NCBI GenBank assembly: GCA_963700885.1
Contig: CAVOZJ010000005.1
Span: forward strand, 1 to 64,000
Length of the DNA stretch: 64,000 bases
Origin: Anderseniella sp963700885
Lineage (GTDB): Bacteria; Pseudomonadota; Alphaproteobacteria; Rhizobiales; Aestuariivirgaceae
Reading direction: 5' to 3'
Below, piece after piece: positions 50,466 to 59,108 of the stretch. How positions within the stretch are numbered: position 1 is the stretch's first letter; the number at the start of each line of letters is the position of its first letter. Under the pieces are notes generated by a model. It did no database searches. It had not been told where the DNA came from and worked only from the letters and a program-made list of their open reading frames with translations. Made by a program: the position numbers and the translations under genes.

Positions 50466-51393
50466 TCCTGTCCCCCAGTGCCATGCCCGGTATGCCTGAA
50501 TTTGTGATCAGGTTCCGGCAGTGCTGTTCAAAAACCGTCAGGATCATCGGTTTGCGTTCCTGGGCCAGGGTCGATATCCCGATTTGCATGGGCGTGTGCT
50601 CTCCAGCCAGCCTGACCGATACCAGTTTTCGTCCATCCAGTGCGGTGAGGTTTCTGGGGCGGACATTTGAAATGGTGAAGCCATAATTGTTGGCAACCAT
50701 TGTACGCACGACTTCCTGATTCGCCGCCCGCGCTACAATGGTAGGCACAAGGTTCCTGCTCTCAAACAATGAGACGAAATATTCACGGCTTTGCGGAAGA
50801 TCCAGGATGACCATCGGTTCACCCGCAAGTTCACCCAGTTCGATCGATGTCCTGCGGGCAAATTTATGGTTGCCTGACAGCAACACATGCGGTGGCAGGC
50901 TTGCCAGCGGTTCAAACTGAATGTCTGCCGGCACCTGAAGATCATAGCAGATGGCGACGTCGATCTCGACCTGGCGCAATTTGTCCAGCAGATCCTGGTG
51001 ACTGCCTTCGATCATGTTCAGTGTCACGCCGGGATGCTGCTCGCTGAATGCATGTAGCAGTTGCGGCGCGATCATCGGGGCCAGCGTGACCATGCATCCC
51101 ACCGACAGCCGGCCGCGCATCTCGTTGTTCAGTTCTCCTGCAATCGTGTACAGGCCCTGGGCCTGCCGCAGCATGAGTTTGGCCTCGCGCAGCATCGTCT
51201 TGCCGGAAGATGTCAGCGCCAGTCCCCGGGCATGATGACGTACAAACAGCTGCACGCCCAACTCGCTTTCAAGGTGTGAGATAGCCGATGAAATCGACGG
51301 CTGGGAGATATGAATGCGCATCGCGGCAAGCTTGATGCTGCTCATTTCACCAGCTGCGACAAAGTACTCAAGTTGCTTCAAGGTGATGCGCAT
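50455..51393 (-). CDS. LysR-family transcriptional regulator
   Basis: This 312-residue regulator has an N-terminal winged helix (3-62: LKQLEYFVAAGEMSSIKLAA, then ISQPSISSAISHLESELG). The effector domain runs about 93-300, with GRLSVGCMVTLAPMIAPQLL, the hinge PMVILDLPQSREYFVSLFE and EVVRTMVANNYGFTIS. It overlaps the start of the amine-dehydrogenase-like gene by 11 bases on the same strand and so probably controls that operon. Its effector domain resembles the C-terminal half of the fused reductase at 52185-53348. Confidence 0.92.
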   Translation of the reverse strand: MRITLKQLEYFVAAGEMSSIKLAAMRIHISQPSISSAISHLESELGVQLFVRHHARGLALTSSGKTMLREAKLMLRQAQGLYTIAGELNNEMRGRLSVGCMVTLAPMIAPQLLHAFSEQHPGVTLNMIEGSHQDLLDKLRQVEIDVAICYDLQVPADIQFEPLASLPPHVLLSGNHKFARRTSIELGELAGEPMVILDLPQSREYFVSLFESRNLVPTIVARAANQEVVRTMVANNYGFTISNVRPRNLTALDGRKLVSVRLAGEHTPMQIGISTLAQERKPMILTVFEQHCRNLITNSGIPGMALGDRNGT

Positions 51394-51452
51394 CTCATCA
51401 CCAGCAACAATTGTCGTGCGCCTTCAGGCAGGCAGTATCCCGGAAAGTTGAA

Positions 51453-52127
51453 TTATTCATCGCCCGGCACGCCATAACTTGGTGCATCGCGCGGGTCGAT
51501 GGCACGCTGCAAATATGCGTCAAGCTGCGGTTTGTATACCTGCCATGCCGTCGCAATGTTCTCGATCGGGCAATCCTCGCTCCAGTCACATCGCAACTCC
51601 GCGACCGGCCAGGCAACCTTGTCGACAATTTTCATGCCGGCAGAATGAACCGGTCCCTCTTCGCCTCCTTCGGCGACTCCGGCCCGCATGGCAGCAATGA
51701 GCCTGTCGCCAATATGACCTTCGGCGCTCAGAAACCCGTCCACAATCGCCTGCGGCACACGCCGGCTTGCCAGAAGGTTGCCCCCGCTGGCCACATTTGT
51801 GGTGTTTGCCTCAGCCCACGTTCCCAGTGTATTGGGTCCCGAATGTATGGCCGTTTCACCATGTCTGTCGACAGCCAGCACCTGGCGGTACTCGATGAAG
51901 GCACTGGAATTTCGCAAGACCTCGATAGCCTGCACAGCGCTGGCGCCTGCCTCCATAAGGGCAAGCCCGCGTGTACCCAATTGCGGATCAGTGACATTCT
52001 GGCTGGCAACCGCACCTACTCCTGCCCGCGCATAGGCGCAGCGGGCCGCAACTGCCGGTGAAGATGATGATACAGCCACGCCAAACATACCGGTATCTGC
52101 ACAACGCGCCACCAAAGAAAATGTCAT
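51453..52127 (-). CDS. DUF1028-family protein (Ntn-hydrolase-like)
   Basis: This 224-residue protein has the DUF1028 hallmarks: MTFSLVARCADTGMFGVAVS, then SSSPAVAARCAYARAGVGAV and SQNVTDPQLGTRGLALME. NTLGTWAEANTTNVASGGNLL follows at about 100-120. The fold is thought to be Ntn-hydrolase-like; the reaction is unproven. It is on the same strand as, and lies between, the fused reductase gene and lysR, with 57 and 59 bases on either side. It probably belongs to the same catabolic unit, perhaps as an amidase-like step. Confidence 0.85.
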   Translation of the reverse strand: MTFSLVARCADTGMFGVAVSSSSPAVAARCAYARAGVGAVASQNVTDPQLGTRGLALMEAGASAVQAIEVLRNSSAFIEYRQVLAVDRHGETAIHSGPNTLGTWAEANTTNVASGGNLLASRRVPQAIVDGFLSAEGHIGDRLIAAMRAGVAEGGEEGPVHSAGMKIVDKVAWPVAELRCDWSEDCPIENIATAWQVYKPQLDAYLQRAIDPRDAPSYGVPGDE

Positions 52128-52184
52128 TTCCAGCTCCTGTAACTCGCGACGGTGTGGATTCAGGTGAACCCGTGTCGCCCTAGT

Positions 52185-53348
52185 CTAGTCTACTTCCAGT
52201 CCAAATATCTGCAGGCAGTGCCAGACAAAGGCTTCGGTTGGCTTGCTGAGTTTTGCATCACGCCTTTGCGACAGGACCAGGCGGCTGGTTTCCACCCTGT
52301 TGGCCAGCGGGCGCGTGACCAGCGCCTTGCCGTCATAACTCATCGCCGACGCCGGTTTTGTAGCCAGGAGACTGTAGCCCAGGCCATGCGCCACCATGCC
52401 CCGCACCATCTCGAATGTCCCGGCCCGGTAAGCCACCCGGGGTTCCCCGATACCGTCAAACAATGACAGGAAATAATCGCGGCTTGGTGATGCATCCAGC
52501 AGCACCATCGGCCGGGAAATCAAGTCTGCCAGAGCAACCGCACCGTGCTGCGCAAGCGGGTCGCTTTCGGCCAGCAAGACATAGGTCGGAAGCTCTGCAA
52601 CGGCCAGCGCAGTCAGGTCGGACCCCAGATCGAGATCATACACGAAGGCCAGGTCAATCGTGCCGGCACGCAACAGTTCCAGAAGCTGGCGCTGATCACC
52701 TTCATGCAGATCCAGTTCCACCGGGCCAACTTCATCCTGCAGTTTGCGGATTATGCCGGGCAGCAGATAGGGGCCAAAGGTGTTGAGCGTGCCGATCTTC
52801 AGGCTGGCAAGTTCCGTGCGTTGCTTGCGTGGTGGCGAGATGGTCACTGGCGAGCCATAGGTTCGGTTGGCAAAAATCAGCGGGCTGCCACCTGCAGCAA
52901 CGAATATTTCCTGCACTTCACCGATAAACACGAAGTGTGTCCCGACACGTTCACTGCTTTTTACCTTGCAATCGAAAGCTGCCAGCGGGTCCCGAACCCG
53001 TGGTGCGCCGGTTTGCATCGCCATCCAGTCTACACAGGAAAACTTGTCGCCATTTTCCGTTGTCCGGCGGCCGGCGAATGTGTCGGATATGAATGACTGG
53101 TCATCGCGCAGGATACTGGTGCAAAAGCAGCCATTCTCCAGAATGGTTTGAGCGGCCGCTGAAAGATGATGAACACACACCAGCATGGTTGGTGCATCGC
53201 CATCGGCAGACACCGACGTCATTGCCGACACGGTGACGCCGGCGCGTCCTGCCACTCCATCGGTCGTAACCACGTTGACCGTATTGGCGGCACAGCTCAT
53301 GCCTTGCAGAAACTGCCCTCTCAGGTCCATGTCCGCAATACCTTCCAT
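52185..53348 (-). CDS. Flavin reductase fused to a LysR-type effector-binding domain
   Basis: This 387-residue two-domain protein occupies one uninterrupted frame. Residues about 5-165 form an HpaC-like flavin reductase (NTVNVVTTDGVAGRAGVTVS, ENGCFCTSIL, THFVFIGEVQEIFV). A short linker (about 166-180) leads to a complete LysR effector domain (181-387: GTLNTFGPYLLPGIIRKL, PMVLLDASPSRDYFLSLFD, EMVRGMVAHGLGYSLL). There is no winged helix, so it should not bind DNA. It lies 6 bases after the HpaB-type monooxygenase gene in the same operon and is its likely FADH2 supplier, with ligand control built in. The known analogue is the Acinetobacter HPA hydroxylase reductase, with a MarR-like control domain. 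The start has AGGA six bases upstream. Confidence 0.88.
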   Translation of the reverse strand: MEGIADMDLRGQFLQGMSCAANTVNVVTTDGVAGRAGVTVSAMTSVSADGDAPTMLVCVHHLSAAAQTILENGCFCTSILRDDQSFISDTFAGRRTTENGDKFSCVDWMAMQTGAPRVRDPLAAFDCKVKSSERVGTHFVFIGEVQEIFVAAGGSPLIFANRTYGSPVTISPPRKQRTELASLKIGTLNTFGPYLLPGIIRKLQDEVGPVELDLHEGDQRQLLELLRAGTIDLAFVYDLDLGSDLTALAVAELPTYVLLAESDPLAQHGAVALADLISRPMVLLDASPSRDYFLSLFDGIGEPRVAYRAGTFEMVRGMVAHGLGYSLLATKPASAMSYDGKALVTRPLANRVETSRLVLSQRRDAKLSKPTEAFVWHCLQIFGLEVD

Positions 53349-53354
53349 CAGGTC

Positions 53355-54875
53355 CTACTCGGCCGCCTTGAGAACGCCATTGTCGGCATACCATTTGTGA
53401 ACCGCGCTATCACCGGCGGCCCGGCCTGTGTCCGGCCGCACCCGGTCCGACAGATCAGCTGCCTTTTTCACAAAATCCAGCGGACCGTCCCAGTCGAAAT
53501 TGCGATAAATTGCACCCATCTGGTTGAAGCGCGGGCTTTGCGCAAACATCTGGAACGCCAGCCGGTGACCTGCATAGTCTGATGAAATCAGGTCCCGGGC
53601 AAAGGCCAGCAGCTTGCGGCGGTCTTCTGCCAGCCAGTCATCGTTGAGCGTATAGTATTTTTCCAGCCAGGGCCTGGTCTCGGGTGCCTCAAACGCAGCC
53701 ACGTCAGGCGTCACGCAGATCTGGCCTCCGCACAGATCACGGGCAATATTGATTGCCTGGTAAAGGTTCGAGCAGGCATGCACCCGGCCTGTCATGAGTA
53801 ACGACTGGTTTGGCATCATGAGCCCCGCCGGAGACCGCTCACCAAGCGTTATGGCTGCGGTCAGGTGGGCATTGATGGTTTCGCGATACATCGCCAGCTC
53901 TGCCAGCTTCTCCTGGACGGCAGGTTGCTTGTCCAGGCCGGTCTGCCTTGTATTGTACAGTGCTGCGCCAATCAGCATGTCTGAAAACTTGAGGTTACGC
54001 TGCACAAATGCAAATGCCGAATAACGGTGCAAGGTTGCGCGAATAAATGCCGCCGCCCTGGTGTGACGATAGAACAGCACGTTTTCCCACGGGATCAGTA
54101 CATTGTCGAAAATCAACAGCGTATCTACTTCATCGAACTTGTTGGTCAGCGGATAGTCGCGTGCATCGGCACGGCCTGAAAATCCGGTCCTGCAGATGAA
54201 CTTCAGATTTGGAGATCCGAGATCGCAAATGAAGCCGACTGCATAATCCGAATAGGCTTCATTGCCCCAGTTGGCGATGGTCGGCTTGGTGAACGCTTGA
54301 TTGGCGTAGGCCGCAGCCGTTTCATACTTGGCGCCGCGAACAATGATGCCGGCATCAGTCTCCCTTACGACGTGCAACAGCATGTCCGGGTCCTGGTCCT
54401 GCGGCGCCTTTGACCGGTCCCCCTTTGGATCCGTGTTGGCGGAAACGTGAAACGGATCACGCGCCACTACGGAGTGGATATGGGCCTCTATGTTCTTCGC
54501 CCATTGCGGGTCAATTTCCGACAGCACATCCTGCCCGTCATAGAGTGACCACATCTCGCCAACGGTCTCGTCTCCAACACGCGTCGCAATGCCACCAATA
54601 TCCTCCAGGATTGTATCGGTGGCCCGGCGTTTCGCCCACCAGTCATCCTGGGTATATGGCAGGGAATTGCCGATCGCCTGGCGTTCACCGTCAACCTCGA
54701 CAGTCATCACGTCCCTGGTGGCCGCCTCATGCTGCATGTCGTAGATGCGGGCCCTTACATCCACGATCGCCTGGAAGCTCGGGTGAGTGGTTACATCGGC
54801 AACTCTTTCACCGTCTATATAGATGTCACGGGTGTCGCGAATTGACTCTTTATACTGCTCGCCGGTGCGAATCAT
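53355..54875 (-). CDS. FADH2-dependent monooxygenase, 4-hydroxyphenylacetate 3-hydroxylase (HpaB) family
   Basis: This 506-residue protein resembles HpaB: TGEQYKESIRDTRDIYIDGE, then VADVTTHPSFQAIVDV near the N-terminus, the flavin-site ETDAGIIVRGAKYETAAA (about 191-208), FDEVDTLLIFDNVLIPWENV (about 259-278) and FYRHTRAA. It hydroxylates a phenolic or similar aromatic ring using FADH2 from a separate reductase. The ATG at 54875 is preferred for AAGGA eight bases upstream. The reductase-LysR fusion follows directly. The substrate need not be 4-hydroxyphenylacetate, since this family also acts on phenols, chlorophenols and pyrrole-type compounds. Confidence 0.88.
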   Translation of the reverse strand: MIRTGEQYKESIRDTRDIYIDGERVADVTTHPSFQAIVDVRARIYDMQHEAATRDVMTVEVDGERQAIGNSLPYTQDDWWAKRRATDTILEDIGGIATRVGDETVGEMWSLYDGQDVLSEIDPQWAKNIEAHIHSVVARDPFHVSANTDPKGDRSKAPQDQDPDMLLHVVRETDAGIIVRGAKYETAAAYANQAFTKPTIANWGNEAYSDYAVGFICDLGSPNLKFICRTGFSGRADARDYPLTNKFDEVDTLLIFDNVLIPWENVLFYRHTRAAAFIRATLHRYSAFAFVQRNLKFSDMLIGAALYNTRQTGLDKQPAVQEKLAELAMYRETINAHLTAAITLGERSPAGLMMPNQSLLMTGRVHACSNLYQAINIARDLCGGQICVTPDVAAFEAPETRPWLEKYYTLNDDWLAEDRRKLLAFARDLISSDYAGHRLAFQMFAQSPRFNQMGAIYRNFDWDGPLDFVKKAADLSDRVRPDTGRAAGDSAVHKWYADNGVLKAAE

Positions 54876-55084
54876 GGGCATCATCCTTGTTGAAAGCGGG
54901 TATTGGCTGCGCCTGGCCAACTCAATTGAGCCAGCGCATAGGTTCCCGCAAGACTGCTTCAGCATGCCATCTTGCCGATGAATTTGGCTTTGGCAAATTA
55001 TTGTTTGTTGATTTTTTGTTTTTGAAAATCCAAATCAACATTACTCGCGATCAGAATCCGCTGACCAAAGCTGACAGGAGCGTT

Positions 55085-55630
55085 CTACTTCCACTTGATG
55101 GAACATCCCATGCTGGGTGTTTGATGACGCGGACCCTGTCCGGTTTCGGCAATCAGGCGCATGGCATTCAGCAGTTCCGGGGTTCGATTGGCAGGATCGC
55201 CCTTACCGGCATCATCGATCCGGCCACGATACTGCAGTTCACCGTGCCTGTTCAGGCCGAAGAAGTCCGGGGTACACACCGCACCATAACTGCGGCCGAC
55301 GGTTTGGCCCTCATCGACCAGGTACGGAAACGGGAAATCATATTTTTCGGCAAAACGTTTCATGTGCGAAGGCCCGTCCTCTGGCACGTGCCGGTAGTCG
55401 TTCGACATCACGGCAAGCACATTGACGCCTTCCTTCATCAGGGCGCGGGCGTCTGCGCTCAGACGCTCCGCTACAGCTTTGACATAGGGACAGTGATTAC
55501 AGATAAATGCAACAAGCAGGCCCTTGTCCTGCAGGTGCCCGGACATGCTGAAGCTGTTTCCGTCGGGGTCCTTGAGCGTGAAATCTGGCGCCTTCCAGCC
55601 AAAGTCGCAGACAGGTGTATCCATAAGCAT
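55085..55630 (-). CDS. Thioredoxin-fold/AhpC-TSA family protein
   Basis: This 181-residue protein has a thioredoxin-like domain: APDFTLKDPDGNSFSMSGH, then LLVAFICNHCPYVKAVAERL, whose C-N-H-C-P-Y is a CxxC redox pair. SNDYRHVPEDGPSHMKRF and PYLVDEGQTVGRSYGAVCTPDFF (the cis-Pro side) follow. Such proteins are predicted peroxiredoxin or thiol reductases. The start is the ATG at 55630, five bases after AAGGAG. It is a single gene facing away from recQ. The 270-base gap to recQ (55658-55927) holds nothing I recognise. Confidence 0.83.
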   Translation of the reverse strand: MLMDTPVCDFGWKAPDFTLKDPDGNSFSMSGHLQDKGLLVAFICNHCPYVKAVAERLSADARALMKEGVNVLAVMSNDYRHVPEDGPSHMKRFAEKYDFPFPYLVDEGQTVGRSYGAVCTPDFFGLNRHGELQYRGRIDDAGKGDPANRTPELLNAMRLIAETGQGPRHQTPSMGCSIKWK

Positions 55631-55927
55631 CGCTTCTCCTTGGGCATTTGCAGGCACGGGCCAGTTTTTTCAACCCGGCCCGTGGGGAGGTTTTTTCAGG
55701 CTGGTGTCAACAATGACTTCCCTGTTGGTCCAATGCAAGACGCCGCCTTGCGATCCATCACCGGACCTTGTTGTCAGGGCACAATGCATGCCGGTATCGC
55801 TGGCCAGTTGATCTGTCCTGTTGAGAAGTCAGGTTTTTTCTGTCCTGCGTTCGCGTTCACAACGAACCGGATGATAGAGTAATACCGGCCATCCATCTGC
55901 ACTCTTCACCCAACCTGGATCCGTCAT

Positions 55928-57724
55928 TTGACAAAGACTTCTGCAACAATTCTCCGGGACATATTCGGTTTTGACGGATTTCGCGCCGATCAGGAAGCCG
56001 TCATCAATCTTTTATCCCGCGGCGAAAATGTTCTCGTAGTAATGCCGACCGGTGCCGGCAAGTCCCTGTGCTATCAGGTACCGGCACTGCTGCTGGAGAG
56101 ACCTGTCATTGTCGTATCCCCCCTGATTGCACTGATGGACAATCAGGTTGCCGGTCTAAGCGTCAACGGTGTAGCCGCAGCAGTCATTCATTCCGGCCTT
56201 TCCCGGGCGCAGCAGGTCGACAACTGGCGGGCCTTTGCATCTGGTGACTGCCGGCTTTTGTACCTGTCGCCCGAACGCCTGATGACCGAACGGATGCTGG
56301 CTGCAATCGAGAAGCTTGATCCGGCCCTGATCGTGGTCGATGAGGCCCACTGCATCTCCAAATGGGGGGTGAGTTTCCGGCCTGAGTACGAGCAATTGTC
56401 GATCCTGTGCGACCGCTTTCCAAATGCCGCCATCGGCGCATTCACGGCAACTGCGGATGCAGCAACCCGCAAGGACATTGCCCGGAAACTGTTTCGCGGC
56501 AATGGCCGCATTCTGGTGCAGGGCTTCGACCGTCCCAACCTGACCCTGGCCGTTGCCAGCAAGCAAAACTGGAAAACCCAGCTTCGGGATTTTCTTGATG
56601 ACAAGCAGGACGTCTCCGGAATTGTTTACTGCCTGTCGCGCAAGTTCAGCGAGGAGGTGGCCGAATTTCTCTGTCAGGATGGCTTCAACGCCATCGCCTA
56701 CCATGCCGGACAGGATTCCGCGCTGCGCGCTGCCAATCAGAACAGGTTCATGAGCGAGGAAGCCGTTGTCATGGTCGCGACCATTGCATTCGGCATGGGC
56801 ATCGACAAACCCGACATCCGGTATGTGTGTCATCTCTCCCTGCCGGGCAACATGGAATCCTACTACCAGGAAATCGGGCGCGCCGGCCGTGACGGCCTGC
56901 CTGCCGAAACCCTGCTGCTGTATGATCTGTCCGACATGCGGATGCGCCGGCAGTTTATCGAGCAGGATGGTGAAGATGAGGTCCACAAGCTGCGCGAACA
57001 CAAGCGGCTCGACGCCCTGCTGGCCTATTGCGAGGCTTCCGGCTGCAGGCGTACGGCGTTATTGTCATATTTCGACGAGGAGGCAGGCGCATGCGGCAAC
57101 TGTGACAACTGCCTGCGGCCGCCGCGGCTGGAGGATGGAACTGCCGATGCACGGTTGTTGTTTTCCGCTATAAGACAAACCGGGCAGATGTTCGGAAGCG
57201 CTCACATCATAGATGTGCTTCGAGGCGCGGCGACCCGCAAAATTGCCGATCGCAGACATGACACGCTGGATTGTTATGGCGCAGGCGCAGATCATACCAG
57301 GGAATACTGGAACGCCTTCATACGCCAGGCTGTGGCTGGCAATTATTTGACCATCAACATTCAAAAATATGGCGCACTGCAACTGGCCGGCCGGGCAGAA
57401 CAGGTTGCTGCAGGTGTCCAGGAATTTGCACTTCGCCGGATTGAGGCGCTCAAACCGGTCCGGACAAAAAAACCGCCGAAGGCAGAGGCAGTTGAAGTGG
57501 CAGACTCCGACAGGCAACTGCTTGCATCGCTAAAGGCGCTGCGGTTGGCGCTTGCCCAGGAACGAAAGGTTCCAGCCTTTGTGATACTGCATGATACTAC
57601 CCTGAACGAAATCGCCCGCACTCGCCCGGCGACACTTGATGAGATGGCGGCGATCAACGGCATCGGCCCCCGCAAGCTCGAGCAATTCGGACAGGCGTTC
57701 CTCGCAATTGTTGCTGCCGGCTGA
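55928..57724 (+). CDS. recQ: ATP-dependent DNA helicase RecQ
   Basis: This 598-residue helicase begins at a TTG codon (55928). It has the helicase motifs FRADQEAVINLLSRGENVLV, Walker A MPTGAGKSLCYQ (about 39-50), DEAHC (about 137-141) and SFRPEYEQL, and motif VI QEIGRAGRDG. The zinc-binding CEASGCRRTALLSYF with CGNCDNC follows, then winged-helix RQC and C-terminal HRDC (about 525-598, ending FLAIVAAG). It is the usual length for bacterial RecQ (about 600), acting in recombination and fork repair. A remnant of its last codons and 3' flank is repeated at 60541-60623. Confidence 0.95.
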   Translation: MTKTSATILRDIFGFDGFRADQEAVINLLSRGENVLVVMPTGAGKSLCYQVPALLLERPVIVVSPLIALMDNQVAGLSVNGVAAAVIHSGLSRAQQVDNWRAFASGDCRLLYLSPERLMTERMLAAIEKLDPALIVVDEAHCISKWGVSFRPEYEQLSILCDRFPNAAIGAFTATADAATRKDIARKLFRGNGRILVQGFDRPNLTLAVASKQNWKTQLRDFLDDKQDVSGIVYCLSRKFSEEVAEFLCQDGFNAIAYHAGQDSALRAANQNRFMSEEAVVMVATIAFGMGIDKPDIRYVCHLSLPGNMESYYQEIGRAGRDGLPAETLLLYDLSDMRMRRQFIEQDGEDEVHKLREHKRLDALLAYCEASGCRRTALLSYFDEEAGACGNCDNCLRPPRLEDGTADARLLFSAIRQTGQMFGSAHIIDVLRGAATRKIADRRHDTLDCYGAGADHTREYWNAFIRQAVAGNYLTINIQKYGALQLAGRAEQVAAGVQEFALRRIEALKPVRTKKPPKAEAVEVADSDRQLLASLKALRLALAQERKVPAFVILHDTTLNEIARTRPATLDEMAAINGIGPRKLEQFGQAFLAIVAAG

Positions 57725-57762
57725 ATACCCAGGCACGGATGGCTGCCAACTGCGACTGGCGC

Positions 57763-58206
57763 TCACTGAGTGATTTCCGGCTCGACTAGTTTGGCGAGCT
57801 TGCGCAGGGATTCCTGCCAGCCGAGGTAACAGGCCTCAGGAGGGATCAGGTCAGGTATTCCTTCCTGCACGACAGTCATCTCCGTACCCACTGAAACGTT
57901 CTTCAGCGTGACGGTAACCTTCATCTCGCCCTGCAAATTCGGATCGTCGAACGTATCGGTGTAGACGAGCGTCTCACCGGGAACGAGTTGCAGATAGGTG
58001 CCGCCGAAGGAATGGCTGTCGCCGGTGGTGAAGTTGCGAAAGGACATGCGGTGCTTGCCGCCCTTCCTGGCCTCGAGCTGATGCACCGTGCAGGTAAAAC
58101 CAAACGGCGGCAGCCAGCTTGCCACCGCATCAGGTTCGACAAAGGCGCGATAGACTTTTTCCGGTTTGGCGGCGAACACGCGGTGCAGATTTACGGTTCC
58201 GGGCAT
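57763..58206 (-). CDS. AHSA1/SRPBCC-domain protein
   Basis: This 147-residue protein has the START-like fold of the AHSA1 family: VNLHRVFAAKPEKVYRAFVE, PDAVASWLPPFGF and GGTYLQLVPGETLVYTDTF, ending GWQESLRKLAKLVE. It probably binds a hydrophobic ligand. It is the last gene of a small minus-strand operon with DUF1428 and two VOC proteins under a TetR regulator, an arrangement often seen for transferable stress or metabolite-handling proteins. The preceding gene ends 2 bases upstream. Confidence 0.87.
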   Translation of the reverse strand: MPGTVNLHRVFAAKPEKVYRAFVEPDAVASWLPPFGFTCTVHQLEARKGGKHRMSFRNFTTGDSHSFGGTYLQLVPGETLVYTDTFDDPNLQGEMKVTVTLKNVSVGTEMTVVQEGIPDLIPPEACYLGWQESLRKLAKLVEPEITQ

Positions 58207-58208
58207 GG

Positions 58209-58613
58209 CTACGCCTGCTCTTTCTGCACACTGCCTGAAACTTCGATGATCGGCGTGAAACCGCCAAATATCAGGCGCTTGCCGTCAAAAGGCATCGGGT
58301 TCTTGCTGGGGTCCATACGGGGGTCTGCCTTTTCCGGATTGTTCATCCAGTCGGTCATCTTCTGCATGGCCGCGTCGCGGGTTTTTTTGTCGGGCCATTC
58401 GATCCAGGAAAAGACGATCGCCTCGTCATCCCTGGCCTGGACTGCCTTGCGGAAGTCCGTGATCTTGCCATCGCGCACATCGTCGCCCCAGCACTCGATC
58501 ACGCGCGTTGCACCAAGGTCGATGAATACGCTGTCGCCCAGCTTGGCGTGCTCGATGAATTTCTGTTTGTTTGCGGTCGGCACCGCGATCACGAAGCCAT
58601 CCATGTAACTCAT
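58209..58613 (-). CDS. DUF1428 family protein
   Basis: This 134-residue protein starts MSYMDGFVIAVPTANKQKFI and has ECWGDDVRDGKITDFRKAVQ, then FSWIEWPDKKTRDAAMQKMT and ends with DGKRLIFGGFTPII. This is the DUF1428 pattern, a ferredoxin-like dimeric alpha-beta barrel fold of unknown function. It sits between the AHSA1 and VOC genes with very short gaps (2 and 12 bases), so it is part of the same transcript. Confidence 0.88.
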   Translation of the reverse strand: MSYMDGFVIAVPTANKQKFIEHAKLGDSVFIDLGATRVIECWGDDVRDGKITDFRKAVQARDDEAIVFSWIEWPDKKTRDAAMQKMTDWMNNPEKADPRMDPSKNPMPFDGKRLIFGGFTPIIEVSGSVQKEQA

Positions 58614-58625
58614 TGCGCTTCTCCT

Positions 58626-59108
58626 TCAGTTTCCTTCGGCTGCCGCCTCGATCATTTTGATGTCGATCTTCTGCATGGTCATCATCGCCTCCATCGCCCG
58701 CTTCGCTCTGGCGCGGTCGGGGTCAGTGGTCAGCTCGATCAGCCGCCTGGGTGTGATCTGCCACGAGAAGCCCCACCGGTCCTTGCACCAGCCGCAGGCG
58801 CTCTCCATGCCGCCATTGCCGACGATCGCATTCCAGTAGCGGTCGGTCTCTTCCTGGGTCTCGGTTATCACTACATGGCTGACGGCCTCGTCTGGCGTGA
58901 AGGCCGGGCCGCCATTGAGGCCGAGAAACGGCCGGTCGAGCACCGTGAACTCGACGGTCAGTTCATTGCCTTCCTTGCCGCCCGGATAATCGGAAGGCGC
59001 GGCGTTCACCCGGCCGACATGACTGCCGGGAAAGGTGACGGCGTAGAACTCCGCCGCCTTTCTGGCTTCGCCATGGTCGAACCACAGGCATGTGACTAGA
59101 TGGGTCAT
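58626..59108 (-). CDS. VOC family protein (PhnB-like), first of two
   Basis: This 160-residue protein is read from the ATG at 59108. It carries HLVTCLWFDHGEARKAAEFY and FPGSHVGRVNAAPSDYPG, then GNELTVEFTVLDRPFLGLNG and CGWCKDRWGFSWQITP, the pattern of 3-demethylubiquinone-methyltransferase-like VOC proteins. Metal-binding residues of true glyoxalases are not all present. Its start overlaps the end of the next VOC gene by four bases. Confidence 0.87.
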   Translation of the reverse strand: MTHLVTCLWFDHGEARKAAEFYAVTFPGSHVGRVNAAPSDYPGGKEGNELTVEFTVLDRPFLGLNGGPAFTPDEAVSHVVITETQEETDRYWNAIVGNGGMESACGWCKDRWGFSWQITPRRLIELTTDPDRARAKRAMEAMMTMQKIDIKMIEAAAEGN

